Shown here: positions 1 to 12,910 of the stretch, piece after piece | Layout: every line of letters starts with the position of its first letter | Numbering within the stretch: the first letter of the stretch is position 1 | Source: Oxyruncus cristatus | Lineage: Eukaryota; Chordata; Aves; Passeriformes; Cotingidae | Assembly: GCA_013399855.1 (NCBI GenBank) | Contig: VXAY01005274.1 | Location: 2,191,725 to 2,255,724 of the forward strand | Length of the DNA: 64,000 nt | Direction of reading: 5' to 3' | The notes under the pieces: model-generated | The model's database searches: none | What the model saw: only the letters and a program-made list of their open reading frames with translations | Told to the model about the DNA's origin: nothing | Position numbers and translations under genes: made by a program

Positions 1-910
1 GGCTTGGCACACATCAGAAGGAAGGAGCAGGAAAGCCAGTTGTGAACCATGGGGCAGTTCTGGAGGGATCTTGCTTTAAACCATCGCCACAGCAGAGAAT
101 TCATCCCCACGCTGTGTCAGTCGAATGTAGCTTAGAATTAGTAGGGAACAGGAGGTGCTGGTGGTTTTCAGTGTTAGAGAACGTGTGACACAGCAACCTT
201 GAAATGAATGTTCCTCATCAGAGTGTTTTTCCTCACGAGGCTATGTGGACCCCAAAATTTCATACAGCATCCACCCTTTGGTTGAGGGTCTCGGCCAGGA
301 GGGCAGCAAGATGCTTTGGGTGGCTTTGGGGACCAGGGAATAGCAGAGACATCTCACAGAGGCAACCCTGCAGTTCCCCAGTGGAGTTACCCGAGCCTCA
401 TCGGAGCTGTCTGGGAGTAAGAAGCTCTAATTCAATTTCCCGGTACAAATACGTATCCACCACAGAGGAGAGGTTTGCAATAACCACCAGAGGATTTCAG
501 CACTGAGGAAAATTCTCTGCAGGCCATTAGGCCATTAAGACACTTCTTATTCTTAACACTGAACAAACGAATAGATGCTGTTTCTGCAGTGACTGTGTTA
601 TGAGTAAGTAACTTTATTTTTACTTTTTAAATACAAAGCAATTTTTCAGATGTACTTAGAGACATTCCTTAAGAACCAGACTTCATACTGCCTCAGGAGG
701 ACTAGATCTAATCCCAGTTCCAACACCAATTCCCCCTGACCTGAGGCAGTTCACCTCACTTGCTGCTGCTCACACTTTACAGGTCTCAGTGGTGATGTGA
801 AGGTTTATTATGTGAGGGCATGAGTGTTTGGAAAGACATCTACATGTTCATTTTTAAGCACAAGATTGTTTGGACACCAGCTTTTAAGTGAAAAATACTC
901 TGAGAAAATA

Positions 911-920
911 GGGGGGGGGG
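911..920. repeat. Poly-G run (10)
   Basis: Ten consecutive G follow AAAATA. It is a simple homopolymer with no gene nearby. Confidence 0.95.
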
Positions 921-2403
921 AGAAGTGTTTAATTAAAATCTTAACTGAGATACTTAAAAGCATAACTCATTTTTCTCCAGTTCACGTGGACATAGTTATC
1001 AGGCAGAGGAGCAGCAATGCAAAGAAACTGAAAAGGAAAAGCAACAGTCACATAGTGAATAAGGCAGATGTAAAAAACCCAGAGGAAAAAAAAAACCTTA
1101 CTCAGAGATTGCTGCAATATTCCAGAAACATTGAGCGTGTCTGCCTCATATCCTAGTCTAGGAGCAATGGTGCTGCTGCTGCTTCTTTACAGCCTCTCCT
1201 CAGAGATTGCTATTGATTTCAGCAGGTCAAGAAAGTCCTAGAGATTGGCAACTGTTTGCTAGTCAAGGCATGTTCTTTGATAAATGAGCATCCTGCAGAA
1301 ATCAGGCTGTGCAGGCCCATTAAGCTCCAAGTGGGCAAAAGACTACATGTCCCAAAAAATGAGCACCATAATTAATAACTAGACTGCTTGGGCTGCAGTC
1401 TCAGAGCTTTTGCTCCTCAGAGTAGTACTTCAAACTGAAAGAAATGTGAAATGGCTCTGCTGTTCTGCATGAACATGGCACTCCAGCACCTCCATAAAAC
1501 CTCTGCTAGAACAAACCCCAGCGACAGACCACTGTCCAGTGTTCTGCATTGCTTATTCCAATAACAAGAATTACAGAGATGGCCCAGCTAAAGTGTGACC
1601 AGTCTACCAAAGTAAGGAAAAAAGGAAATATGTGTGCTTTTCTGCTCTAATCCCACCACTTCACACAGCCAAGGCAAGAGCTGGGTCCTCGGCGTGCAAC
1701 CGCATGGAGTTGTGTCCTCACAGCAGGTACCAGCATCTTTTCTCAAGCCATGTGTCACTCACAAAAGCTCATCTCCCCTCACCTCTTTCCCTCTCTCTCC
1801 CTCCTGCCCAACAAACAACCAGCAAGGCTTTTCATGCTCTCTTAATCTTCTGATTCACTTCGTACCACTCTCAGTTTTGTGCTTGTTTCCTCCATGGGAC
1901 CAAGACGGGAATCCAGGCCAGAATTTTGCAGCAATATGTAATTAATTGCCACTACTCTCACAGAGGCTGCAATTTGGGCTGTTCAGACAGACACACTCAG
2001 CAAGTAAGGGTTTCAAATCACTCCTCTTGTTCAGCTTGTCATAGCCCTGGCTGTTCTTTAGCACATTAAAGCTGAGAGCATAACATGGTTATTAAATCAG
2101 CCTGTGAAGCATACTATGGGTTTGTATTGCATGTGATACTTTATCTAGAGCAACACAACCCAGAAGGGCTTTGCATTTTCGAAGTGTAAACCACTATTGC
2201 TCGAGCAGGAGCATTAAATCCATTAGAGCTGACTCAGAGGCAGTTCCTTATCCAGAATGCCAACCGCCCACTGGCAAAGACATGATCTCTATACATTTAG
2301 CACATGTAGGTAGACCAGGGAGTGTGGCTGACTCTGAGGCTGATCACAGTATGTTCTCCTGCTACTACACAGCACACAGTTTAATTAAAACTGTATCACC
2401 ACA

Positions 2404-2427
2404 CCCCCCCCCAAAAAAAAAAAAAAA
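2404..2427. repeat. C9-A15 homopolymer junction, followed by CAAA-rich tail
   Basis: Nine C are followed directly by 15 A and then ACCAAACAAAACC. This is low-complexity sequence. A retroposon tail is possible, but no body is recognisable upstream. Confidence 0.9.
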
Positions 2428-3249
2428 CCAAACAAAACCATTTAATTTAGATACTTGAACACCATATATTTTGCAGGGTAGATTTAGAATCGTAAGACGC
2501 TTCTGAAAGAAGCATTCTGGTTCCTATTAACATTTAACAACCAGTCAAAGAAATAAAGAAAAGCCATGTCACAAATAGACTTCAATATCTAGAGCTCCAA
2601 GGCCAGTGAATGATCCAAGAGAATATACTCCTTTGAAAAAGTCTCATCTGCCCTCACAGTTTTGGATTCAAACCTCATCCCAATAATATCACCATCAAGA
2701 TAGAATGATACTTTTATCTGTAGCCAACATCCATATCAATAGATACTGCTCAGGGAGTTATGCCAAGGTTAGTTAGTAGCTTATTTATGTTTTTCATCAC
2801 ATACAGTTTCAAAGTGGTGCACAAGAGCCTTTAAGAGCTACCAGCATTAGCATTCTAGGGAAATTCAGTTGCAAGGGATTCATGGCTTGCCCAAGTTCAC
2901 ATCCTAAATAACTAGCAGATCTAGATAGTAAACTAAAAAATGGTCAAGTAAAATAAAAGTACTCATTCCTCTTATGTGTGCTAGACAATTTTACCACTAA
3001 ACCCTTGAGATTAATTAGCTACAGCTGCTAATAATTTATAACCATTCAGAGAAACTTATGAGACATCACATGCCTTACGCTTCCATGCAAAAAACCCAGA
3101 AAAATGCCCAACTCCTCTGGCCTTAGGAGAACGAATTCTGAGAAGCACAACTGCCCAAAGCTCCTGCTGGCTGATGACCCAGCTGGACAAAACAGGCCAT
3201 TGCAGAGATCCACTTTGAGAATCACATTTATTCAACTATTATATATACA

Positions 3250-3490
3250 ATCATAGAATGGTTTGGGTTGGAAAAGACCTCAAAGATCATTTAGTTTCGA
3301 CACCTTCCACTGGACCAGGTTGCTCCAAGCCTCATCCAGCCTGACCTTGGACACTTCCAGGGATGAGTCAGCCACAGTTTCTCCAGGCAACATGTGCCAC
3401 GGCCTCACCACCCTCACAGGGAAGATTTTCTTGTGTATATCTAACCTAAATTTCCCCTCTTTCACTGTGAACCCATTCCTCCTTTTTTTC
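3250..3490 (-). mobile_element. CR1 LINE fragment, 3' end, minus orientation
   Basis: The + strand begins with TCATAGAATGGTTTGGGTTG, the reverse complement of the CR1 3' terminus. It continues through the typical 3' region (caccttccactggaccagg, cacttccagggatgag). The minus strand still reads as the C-terminal part of CR1 ORF2, with FRLDIHKKIFPVRVVRPWH and then SLEVSKVRLDEAW. The element is heavily 5'-truncated, as is usual for LINE target-primed insertions, and cannot move. The 5' breakpoint near 3490 is approximate. Confidence 0.95.
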
Positions 3491-4733
3491 AAATAGGATG
3501 AGTATTTTGTTGAGCAGGAAACTGTGCTGTCCTTGGTGTGGGTGAGTGGCTCCTCATTTTCAGTGCATATTTTATGGATGCAATTTTCTTTTCTAAATGG
3601 TAAGGGTAAGACTTGGAAGAAACATCTCAGGAATTAAAGGGTCCAGATCTCACACAGACAGGTTAGAGGCTGGAGTCAGTGCAGTGGCTTGGAAAGGACA
3701 GCACAACACTCAGGAGGTTGGGAGTTCCTGGGAAAGCAACAGCAATGAGAGCTGGAGCTTTCACCTCGTTTTGCACCACTGCTATTACTGGAACAGTGAT
3801 AACATCGTGCATTAATCAATTAGTGACTTCCGACCGTGCATTCCCAGCACCAGCTCGGTATCAACCAGCCCCTCGGGCTGAAGTGGGCAGCTGATAAGGA
3901 GCCCCACTTGGGATGTGGACTGGGTGAGCTCACTGCCCTGTACAGCGTCTCGGGAAGGAGCAAAGGTCTATGTCCCGCCTCAGGGATCTAAGGGTTTACC
4001 TAGAAAAGGCAGAGCTCCGTGAGGTGGAGCACCAGTGCTTAGCACAGCCCTTTGGCTGCCCATCTGGAGACCTCCATTTCCATCTGCTCAGGTCAGAGGC
4101 AAAACGAGTTCATCAGCCTCATTCCTCCCAAAAGCAGCCGGTACAATAAGTCACAGTCGAGCGTGATGTATAGTCCTCCTGGTCCAAAGCCCAGAGCTGA
4201 GAGCAGACAGAGTGCAGGTGATGATCACAACATACTGGGGGAGCTGGTGGAAAGGCCACAGCCAGAGCAAATATACCAGCCCAGCTCAGGGAGGGAGCCT
4301 TTTCTGTCGGATTAAAAGAGTTGAGATTTCTGGAAGGAGATCAGATCTTCCAGAGGCTTTGAGGGTGCTGTGGGCAGAAGTCTGGGATTTTTTTTTTTTC
4401 TTCAAAAATACAGCTGTGCCTAAAGGTGTGAACACCCTCCAGCTACCTACAACACATCTTTCCGACAAATGCTTTTCCCATCACAAAGCAGAGGGAAAGA
4501 AATACCCACTGGTTCTGTGGCTGTGCAGAGTGCTTTTGGGGAGTCAGGGTGAAGAGCTTCAGGAACCAGAGTGGAAAACAGACAGGTATTAAGAGAAGGC
4601 AAACTGAAACTAGGCAGCTGGAAGAGTCACACTTTATGCCCCAAAAAGTAAAAAAGCAGAAACAAACAGGAAAACCAAGAAGAGGCTGAGCAAGGGCAGC
4701 TCCATTCTCCAGTTTTCATAAATTATATATCAC
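3491..4733. other. Non-coding unique sequence
   Basis: The sequence is mixed in composition, with no repeat family or splice-flanked coding block that I can recognise. Overlapping open frames of 60-126 codons occur on both strands and have no domain-like content. A T-rich tract lies near 4390-4401. Confidence 0.5.
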
Positions 4734-4755
4734 AAAAAAAAAAAAAAAAAAAAAA
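4734..4755. repeat. Poly-A run (22) bordering an assembly gap
   Basis: There are 22 consecutive A up to the first N. The run may be longer, because the gap starts inside or just after it. Confidence 0.95.
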
Positions 4756-4805
4756 NNNNNNNNNNNNNNNNNNNNNNNNNNNNNNNNNNNNNNNNNNNNN
4801 NNNNN
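4756..4805. other. Assembly gap (50 N)
   Basis: Exactly 50 Ns lie between a poly-A run and a CAA-type repeat. The missing bases are probably low-complexity sequence. The gap size may be nominal. Confidence 1.
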
Positions 4806-4806
4806 C

Positions 4807-4837
4807 CAACAACAACAAACAAACAACAACAACAACC
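4807..4837. repeat. (AAC)n / (CAAA)n simple repeat
   Basis: About 31 bp of AAC units are interrupted by AAAC, directly right of the gap. With the A run on the left, the gap sits inside one A-rich low-complexity tract. Confidence 0.93.
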
Positions 4838-7448
4838 AGAAATACTACCTTATTTGTGATGTGCTATGTCTGTGTCTCTCAAAATGTGTCTGGACTTCCC
4901 TGCATCTCTAAGTGAGCCTCATCTCATGCTTAAGCTTATTATTGCTGGATTATTCTTGGATAGCCACTTGCCAACACCACCCTCGTCTGATGACACTGAC
5001 AAGGAGATAAAGCTGAGGCCACCAGTGCCTGTCCCTTGAGATATGCAGGTGATGGTATGTGCCACTTCACCCCACATGGTCTTTGTCCTAGAGGGGTCAC
5101 TCCTGGGGTCACAAAAGAGCATCAACAGATCAGTAGCTCAAAACAAAGCATGGATATGAGGGATGGATTATGTCTGATGAGTTGTATTGCAGCTGATGTA
5201 CAGGCAGGAAAAACAGCTGGGTGCTCCAGCTCCCCATTTAATTGATGGCAAAACCCCCAGCCTCTAAATAAAAGGGCACTGGGTGCAGGTCTGACCACTG
5301 CTCACCCCCAACGCTTGGACAGGGCCTGCCATTGCTCCCCTGCCTCACTGTTATCCCTTCTCAGTCTGGGATAAACAGGAATGTGGTTTACTGTCCTGCC
5401 TTAAGAAAAGATACTTACGGAAAACCTACTACTGGTGCACAGGAGTCTCTTTTATTTGGAGATCTAAAGGCACCATGTGTCCAGACATCCAAAAGAACTA
5501 AACAATTCTTAGGGAGGGAGAAGCTGGAAGTTTGCACCTTTATCAACAGACCAGGTTCGAGCTTCATGCAAATCTCATTGCAATAGAGATCATCAGGAAA
5601 TAACCCTGCCTCTCCTCTTCCACTCCCCCCATTGCCTCAGAGAGGAAAGACCCGAGCATTTGAAATATCATTTCTTTTGCACTAACGCTGAAGTGGCTGG
5701 AGCAGCCACGGTTTTATCAACAGATGAGATCTTTCTAAACCACAACCAGCCCCCCCAACCCCTGCAAAGAAAAAGGAGATGGGGAAGAAAAGGAGACAAA
5801 GGCAAGAGGACTGGAGGTGGAGGAGGGTTGAAAGGAAACATCCATTTCACAGAGCTCACGTCTTAGCATAAAGCCGAGCTGCAAAGAGGACAAAAAGCAG
5901 ATATGAAAAGTCATCACAGCCTATTCATGAGAATGACCATCTCTCCCTGGGTCTCTTCCTCAGTCTGCCTCTGACTTTCCCTGGGGAATGCAAGAACACA
6001 TCCCAGCCCACAGAGCAATTGCAATAGGGCTTTGGGGTTATTTTTAAGATAGAGTCATTATGGCCCTTGTGACTCACTGACTTGTAATGATGGAAGTATG
6101 TTGTTTGATCTGCACAGACACCCAGATACAAATGAAAAAAAAAAAAAAAGGGATCCTGAGGGCGGATAAAAAAAACATATTTCACAGAAATAGCAATAAA
6201 AAGACGGCTCATTGGAGCATGGTCTCACGCTACCCACAAGCATAGTGCCAGTCGTACCTTTTGTTTCAACCTCCCATTTTTAACAGCTCCTCACCCTTGA
6301 TGTCCTTGGCTTCCCAGAGACCATTTCAGGGCTGGTCCAAGGTATGGTACGTCCAGAGGATGTACAGGGACTGGGATACATTGGGACAGCCTAATTAGAA
6401 AATAACCCCTATCGAGACCAGCCCTTGAAAGACACTTCCTTCCCCCCAGCTCCTTTTCTCCAAGGGCCTTTTGTGAACCCAGTTTGTCCTCATTCTCCTT
6501 CAAAGTTCTTTTCCATGGATGGTCTTGGGCTGCTTTTCCTGGACAGAAATGGTGATGGAAGACAGTTGGCAGGAAGGACACTCCGAGTGAGCCCCCTGGA
6601 TGCTGCTGGGTGTGCAAATGCCAAGGCACGATCGAAGTATTGCTTGTTTGATAACCTCCAAGTGATATTCCTAAATTAGAAGCAGCAGTGGCCTCAGATG
6701 CATTTCGGCCACTGCATGACTTGAAGGCTGATTTTCCAACACAGGCATGAAGAAGCCACTCCAGTGTCATAGAGAGCAAGGCAGAAGCCCCCAGAGCTAA
6801 GCCTAACACATGTGTTTTCCCTGGCCTTGCACTTAACATAAAGGAGCAAAGCAGAGCTGTCCTGGTTTCTGCTCCATATAAATCATATGGCCAGGGACTG
6901 AGGATCATTTTGACAATGAATTAGTATTTCTGGGTTGCTATTTCTGTTCCTTTGTTTGCCTAGACACAAAGGCTCAGCCTTCTGTAGTTCCCAGATCACA
7001 AAGTCTACACTGCATGAGATCATGTTTGTGCTTTTGGACATGTCTTTTTTTTTTGAACAGCGCCTATTGAATTCCCTCAACTCAGCACTTTCCTTCCTCT
7101 TGCTCTCAATTGATTGAACAGTATCAAATGGAGCCCAGGAGTTATGCACATCCATATCCCTGGTGTTTTTAATAAGGCTGGAGGAGGTATTTTGCTCTGC
7201 ATGGTAACTTTTTGGGGGGGTGAAGTAGAGGAGAGAGGAAGTACCTGACAAGCAGGAGGCAGCTGGAAAGAGGTGGCCACAGGAGGAGATGATGGACAAA
7301 GCAGCAGGAGCAGAAAAAAATCAGAAAGAGGTGACAGTGACAGTAGGAATGAGTGGGGCTGAGACTTGATCCAGGCAAAGTCCTTGCTTTGTTCATCGCA
7401 ATCTCCCCAGAGAGAACACCAGGCAAGGGGTAACATCACCAGCTTGGG
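4838..7448. other. Non-coding unique sequence
   Basis: No exon or repeat family is recognised. A purine-rich tract runs from about 5766 to 5842, and an A15 run sits at 6135-6149. The minus-strand frame 6291-6908 is long (205 codons). It lacks any recognisable domain and no splice signals define it, so I read it as chance. Confidence 0.5.
6135..6149. repeat. Poly-A run (15)
   Basis: Fifteen A are followed by GGGATCC. This is a simple homopolymer. Confidence 0.95.
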
Positions 7449-7703
7449 AATCATAGAATGGTTTGTGTTGGAAGGGACCTTAAAGATCATTCCGTTCCAA
7501 CACCTTCCACTAGACCAGGCTTCTCCAAGCCCCGCCCAACCTGGCCTTGGACACTTCCAGGGATGGGGCAGCCACAACTTCTCTGGGGAACCTGTGCCAG
7601 GGCCTCACCACCCTTTCAGGAGAGAATTTCTTCCTAATATAAACCTACTCTCAGTTTGAAGCCATTCCCCCTTGACCTATCACTACATGCTCTTACAAAA
7701 AGG
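7449..7703 (-). mobile_element. CR1 LINE fragment, 3' end, minus orientation
   Basis: It starts on the + strand with AATCATAGAATGGTTTGTGT and continues through the CR1 3' block (ccagggatggggcagccaca, gggcctcaccaccctttcag). It ends with the ccttgacctatcactacatg segment, which corresponds to ORF2 upstream of the DIRK motif. The element is 5'-truncated. Sequence agreement with the other copies in this window is high, so it is among the better-preserved copies here. Confidence 0.96.
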
Positions 7704-10510
7704 TTACAGAATGCAGAGCACAGAGGAATATAGAGCAGAAGCAGCTCAAACTTTTAAAGAGCAATAATTTGTTCCAGGTGACTTTTGAAGATGGGGACAG
7801 GGATGCTGGGAGCACATGGGCAGTGCTGGCACACCCCTCGTGCTAAGCACACAGTCCCTGGTACCGGGGGGCCTGGGGGAAGGAGGAGTCCCTGGAGGGA
7901 CTCTGACCAGAGGATTTCTGTCTGTTCACCCCCACCCTCTTGAAACCATGGGACAGCTGAACACACCAGAGATCCCAGACAGACCTGGAGACTGCCGACA
8001 GTTTAGGATGGGCTCCGACTGCAGCCGGGGGCTCTTCCCATGCTGACACTGCAGAGGTGTGAGGCAGCAAGCCAAAATAATACTTAGGGTGCAGCAAAAC
8101 TAAGAGAAACAGATTTCAGAGAGACAGACGCTAATTCACTCAGTCAGAAACAAATCTCCAATTTCCTGGTCTCCCCACAGCTGGAGTTTTCAAGAGGAAA
8201 GAGGATCATAAAGCCCTGAAGGATCAGAAATCTCCTCTATCCATGCCAGCTCACATCCTCCCCATAGGATCATAAATACCATATCCCCCAAACAGGAAAA
8301 CAGTAAACCAGGAGAGCTAATTAACAGAGTCTATCCAGCCTGGGCTTTAGAAAGAGGGACTCCCTCAAGCCCACTTGTTTCATCAGCATCCCTCCCCCTT
8401 TGTAATGAGCAGGGGAGGCAGAAGCTGCCCAACAGGATGGTCCCAGCAGAGGGACAGGGTCCCACACACGGGCTGCCAGCACCTGCTGGGACACACAGGT
8501 CCAGCCCAGCTGTCCCACAGCAACAAGGACTGCCTATCAAAGGACCCGACAAGATTTTAAACAACTGCTACCAATAACCTTGCCTCACTTCAGTTTTTCC
8601 ACTGACAGGCATCTTCAGTTTGTTTTCATTCCTTTAATTGATATCTTATTAAATTCCCTATAAATAGAGCTAATGAGCAAAGAGCACCATGCAGGCGGTC
8701 GGGGGAGCAGTGCCACCAGCAAGATGCCCAAAGGGAGGAGAGACAGGACCTCACGAATTCCCGAGGGAAATGAGTCATCTCCAGCTTTCCACAGAGACCA
8801 GACCAGCCTGGCATGGGGACCAGTGGTGCCACACAAGACCTTCTTACCCTGATTTTGCACCAAAGTCACCGGTTCAGCCTCAGGCCCCCTTTGTGCTGAG
8901 ATGCTGTAAAAGCCAAGCTACCGTCTATCGGAGCACACAGACAAATCCCACAGCGCTCGTCTGCGGGAGGATTTTGGCCTCTGCTGCACACACGTCACTC
9001 GTGTTGGCAGAACTCCAACTGACCTCGATGGACGAGAGACACAAAACATCTGCACCCAAGTCAACACTCTCCAGCAAACGTTTTCTTCTTGAGAAAAAAG
9101 GCCAGGCTGAGCTGCCCTGTGTTCCCGTGCTGGTCACCAGTGTACAGGGCTGTGGGGAGAACGTAGCCAGGAGCCATCCTGGTGGGCTGTCCTCTCCAAA
9201 ATAACCAGCCACTCCAAGCAGTTCCTAACACTCACCCCATCTTGCTGTCACCATGTCACCTCCCTAAAATCTTGTCATGTCAGCTCCATGCTCTGGACTG
9301 GCCACTCATGAAGAGCCAGTTGGTCGCAGGGTAAGAGAGACTTCATTCACTTCTTCTTGTCTAAGATGTTTTCTGTGGGGCTGATCCCAGAATTTAAGTG
9401 TGCAAAGCTGGCAACTGCTTCATTCCCAGTTTTATTCCTCAAAACTGCTTTTGAGATGGGAAACTAAAGCAGAGTGGGAACAGGGGATCAATCTAAGCTC
9501 ATACTGGAAGCAGGAGGCAGAAAAGGGGCAGTCCCAGAACAGAGCATCCTTCCTCTGCCACTGCAAAAGGGCTGGTGAATAAGTGTAAGGGAGACCCCTA
9601 AGCAAAGCAGCAGACATACAGCTTTCCCAAGCAGTGGAGAACTGCAAGGACAGCACAAGGGGATGCACCTGAAGTGCTCATCAGGTGTCAGCACCCCTGC
9701 CTGAAAACCTGCCCGGGTGTTTGCTCAGTGCCTGTGTTTGTACTCTGGTTCCTGTTCCACACATGGTCCCCAAAGTGGAGCTTCCCATCAGCCTCCCCTC
9801 CTCAACAGGAAAGTGTTATGAAAAAGAAGACAGACAAATAAAACAGGATTTCTCTTTATTTTGCAAGTGTTACTTTTGTGCAGCAGCTGCCCAGCCCCAA
9901 GGCAGAGCCAGGAGGGCTGCAGGGCAGAGAAACCCTGGTGTTATCACGTCCCAACAGTGGCTTTCTCCCAGTAACTAATCACAGGGTTTAGGATACTCCT
10001 CAGGACGGTCAGGAAGCTGCCCATAAATAACCACATGGAACACTAACTGACTGCAGAGCACTTTTACTTTCACTAACCATTGTTATGACCTTTGTTAGCT
10101 CAAGTAGAGGGCTGGGGTTTTATAGTCACTATCTGATAACCATATGGAAAAGCTGAGAGCTTTTTCCCAAAAAAATGCGCTGTGAAGTAGTCACTGTAAA
10201 TTAACGTTTCCATTAATGTTGCACTCCAACCTAAAACTGAGAAATAATTAGCATTGTGCTGATTTGAGGTGGAGAACTGCAGCAGAGCAGGAAGGTGAGT
10301 GACCCAACCACAGACTCACAGTTAATCAGTCGCAATGCAGAGGAAGTCTGCTCTCAGCTGTACAGAAGCAACTCAACTGCACAAAACTAATCCATATCTT
10401 TCTTAGCAAAATACCTAATGATAGAACCTGTGCTTAAAAAAAAACAACTTACTTATCATCCAGTGCCCCAAAGATTTTTGGACAAAGGGGGGCCCTCCTG
10501 TGCCATCCCC
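7704..10510. other. Non-coding unique sequence; SOX-like site pair near the right end
   Basis: Moderately GC-rich unique sequence, turning AT-rich after about 10,020. Positions 10,078-10,096 hold two SOX-type motifs (CCATTGTT and CCTTTGTT) 3 bp apart. The plus-strand frame at 8689-9204 (171 codons) overlaps an antisense frame of similar quality and shows no domain, so it is not called. Confidence 0.5.
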
Positions 10511-10710
10511 ATATCTTCCTTGTGAGGGTGGTGAGGCCCTGGCACAGGTTCCCCAGAGAAGCTGTGGCTGCCCCATCCCTGGAAATGTTCAAGGCCAGGT
10601 TGGATGGGGCTTGGAGCAACCTGGGCTAGTGGAAGGTGTCCTTGCCCATGGCAGGGGGATGGAACAAGATGATACTTAAGGTCTCTTCCAACCCAAACTA
10701 TTCCATTCCA
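10511..10710 (+). mobile_element. CR1 LINE fragment, 3' end, plus orientation
   Basis: It contains gtgagggtggtgaggccctg, ccccatccctggaaatgttc and the 3' block ggtctcttccaacccaaac. The terminal octamer is degenerate (TATTCCATTCCA). Only the last 200 bp or so of CR1 remain. Confidence 0.95.
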
Positions 10711-12910
10711 CCACTGGCACCCCCCCGGTGCAGCACAGATGTGTGTTGTTACTCCATTAAAGAAAAAAGCTAAAACAGATGGAGATTGATTGCTGCCCCA
10801 AAAATCACACTGGGAATTCTCTCTCAAAGCCAAACACAATAAGCAGAGCCCTCAGTGCTGTGCTCAGACAACCCCTGACCTCCCACTGCTTCTTCTATAT
10901 GATAAATTCCATAGTTTTGTGGTTTGTTATTTTTTTTAGGATTGAAAATAATCCTTGCCCAGATATACAGGGATCACAACGCCATGTCCAAACAAACACT
11001 CCACTCACTGGCAAGGAGCCTTGTTAACACAGCTCAGTGTGCTGAACTATACACACGGTTTGCCTGAACATGTCTTGAAGTTACAGAGATTGTCTGGAGC
11101 CCTGGACCCCGTTTTAAACCAGTCTCTTTGCAGGCTGCATTCAAACCATCGCCCCCCAGCAGCACTGAGTGGGCAAGGGGCGCTGTTTGCCAGCCAGCAG
11201 CTCCAGGGAACCCAGCTGCTCCGCTCCAAGCCCTGCCAGGGGACCCACGTCCAACATGGCACAAGATCTCTCGGATTGCCTCAGAGGAGAAGAGGAGAAA
11301 AAAAAAAAAAAAAAAAGTAAAAAAAGGGTGAACAAAAAAAAAAAATTGAAGCAAGATAAAGGCTTTGATCAAAGGATTTTCAGCCTAAAGTCTTGATGGT
11401 CCTTAAACTGGTTTGCACCTACGCCAAAACTCCTTGTGCTACATCACCGGCTGTGACTCCACCTTACATCAGAGCACAGAGAGGAGTCAGAGACCACTCT
11501 GTGCCCATGAGCAGGTAATTCAGGTTATGTCAACCCACTTTTTATTCCATCCACACAGAGCACAATTCTTACCTCCTGCAAGGAGAGCGATACGCTATTC
11601 CAAATCACTTATCTGCCAATTTCCATTTTCAATCATATGCCTTCCGGCATTCCCAAACTGTTATCCTGTGTTTCTTTGCCTGACACATTGTAAAAAAGCC
11701 CCAGACTGCAAAGCCTAGTTGATGTTTATAGGAGACTGTGGAAACTTACAGCTCACAATAATTAACTTCAAATAAAATGCGTTTAAGCTAGAATGTATTT
11801 AAGCTACATTAAATACAAAATAGAGGGCAGTGGGGGAAATGCTCTGAAATCCACCAGTGGAAGACAATGTACTCTGAGTACAAATTAGTAACATCTATTA
11901 ATGGGAGAATCTCGGTGGATTAGGTTAACTAACAAAAGTAATAATAATTAACATTAGTCACATAAAACAGAATTGACTTCCAATCGCTTCTAACATTATT
12001 TTTTCTAATGAAGTTGCTGGAAACTCATCAGAGTTGGCAGGATAGCTTATCAGGGAACAGCCACAGTCGGCAGGATTAGCTGCTTAGTGCCGGGGCGTGA
12101 TTCACCCTGAGGAAGAACTGCTCATCCTTCCCAGCATCAGGAAGGAAATTTTCAGCTGTCGACTCTTTGCTGCTCTTTCATCCCCTTCCCAGGCATCAGC
12201 AGCTCAGCCTGGGCAGGCAGGACACTTGAAGGGCCCGTGCATGAAGCTGCCTGCCAGGAACCATTTGTCCTTTCTGTAGCTCCACACTGATTTACTTGTG
12301 GCCATGGGCCTTGCCTCCCTGGTTTGTTTTGGGTTTATCTTGTCAGAGAAAAGTTTAACTTTGCCCCCCTTGCACATGAAGCTGTACACGCCGTCCACTC
12401 AGAGCTGACTGCTCTGGAAACCAGGCCTCTTCCTCTGGGTTAAGTGCCTTTTCCACAAAGCCTTTCTGCAAATAGCAACTTACTTCACATTTTACAGGAT
12501 GACTTGTCAAGCCCTGAAGACAGTCTAATATTGCAACTGCTCTGTGACACCAGCCACGCTTCTTGCTGGAAAGGGTCCTGTTGAAACCCTTCATGTCCAG
12601 TGAAGGCAAGGACAGCCACAGGCTCCATAGAGCAGAGATTGAACATTAATTTCGAGACAAAGCGAACTTTTGCAGCAGTTTTTCTCAAGCTTGAACGCAC
12701 CACTATCCCATCAGCTCCCTGTCTCCCGTCACCCCAAGTATATCTGTCCCTGCTAAAGTATCAGAAACACATCCACTGGTGTCCACAATGCTTCGTTAGC
12801 CCGCAGGGATCCCTCTCACTCATTTACTAGAGCATTTCTTTTCTACATGGGGCACTAGGACTGCTCATTTCAAATCCCCCACACCAGATGCTGCCTGAAG
12901 AACCATATAG
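10711..12910. other. Non-coding unique sequence with A-rich tract and AT-rich block
   Basis: The segment carries an A-rich tract at 11,298-11,345. The interval 11,740-12,010 is strongly AT-rich, with repeated TTAAGCTA, TAATAATTAA and GTTAACTAAC motifs. That interval looks more like an intronic or intergenic regulatory block than coding sequence. No exon is recognised. Confidence 0.5.
11298..11345. repeat. A-rich low-complexity tract (A19 ... A12)
   Basis: Nineteen A, then GTAAAAAAAGGGTGAAC, then 12 A. No retroposon body is recognisable on its left side. Confidence 0.92.

Larger units (their letters stand above)
1..3249. other. Non-coding unique sequence, AT-leaning
   Basis: No exon, RNA gene or transposon is recognisable. 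The stretch is visibly AT-rich compared with the middle of the window. It holds a G10 run (911-920), a C9-A15 tract (2404-2427) and several TAATTA-type motifs, for example around 1939 and 2381-2388. Positions 2376-2394 form a small inverted repeat with 7-bp arms (ACAGTTT / AAACTGT) around AATTA. Open frames are about 110 codons or less and are low in complexity. If the minus-strand gene starting at 42,708 has a long first intron, this would be intron; otherwise it is intergenic. Confidence 0.6.

Noticed and set aside
6291..6908. Minus-strand open frame of 205 codons
   Set aside because: No domain or family resemblance, and an 84-codon frame on the opposite strand overlaps it.
11298..11345. 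Poly-A tract as the tail of a processed pseudogene
   Set aside because: The sequence on either side has no recognisable gene-derived body and no visible target-site duplication.
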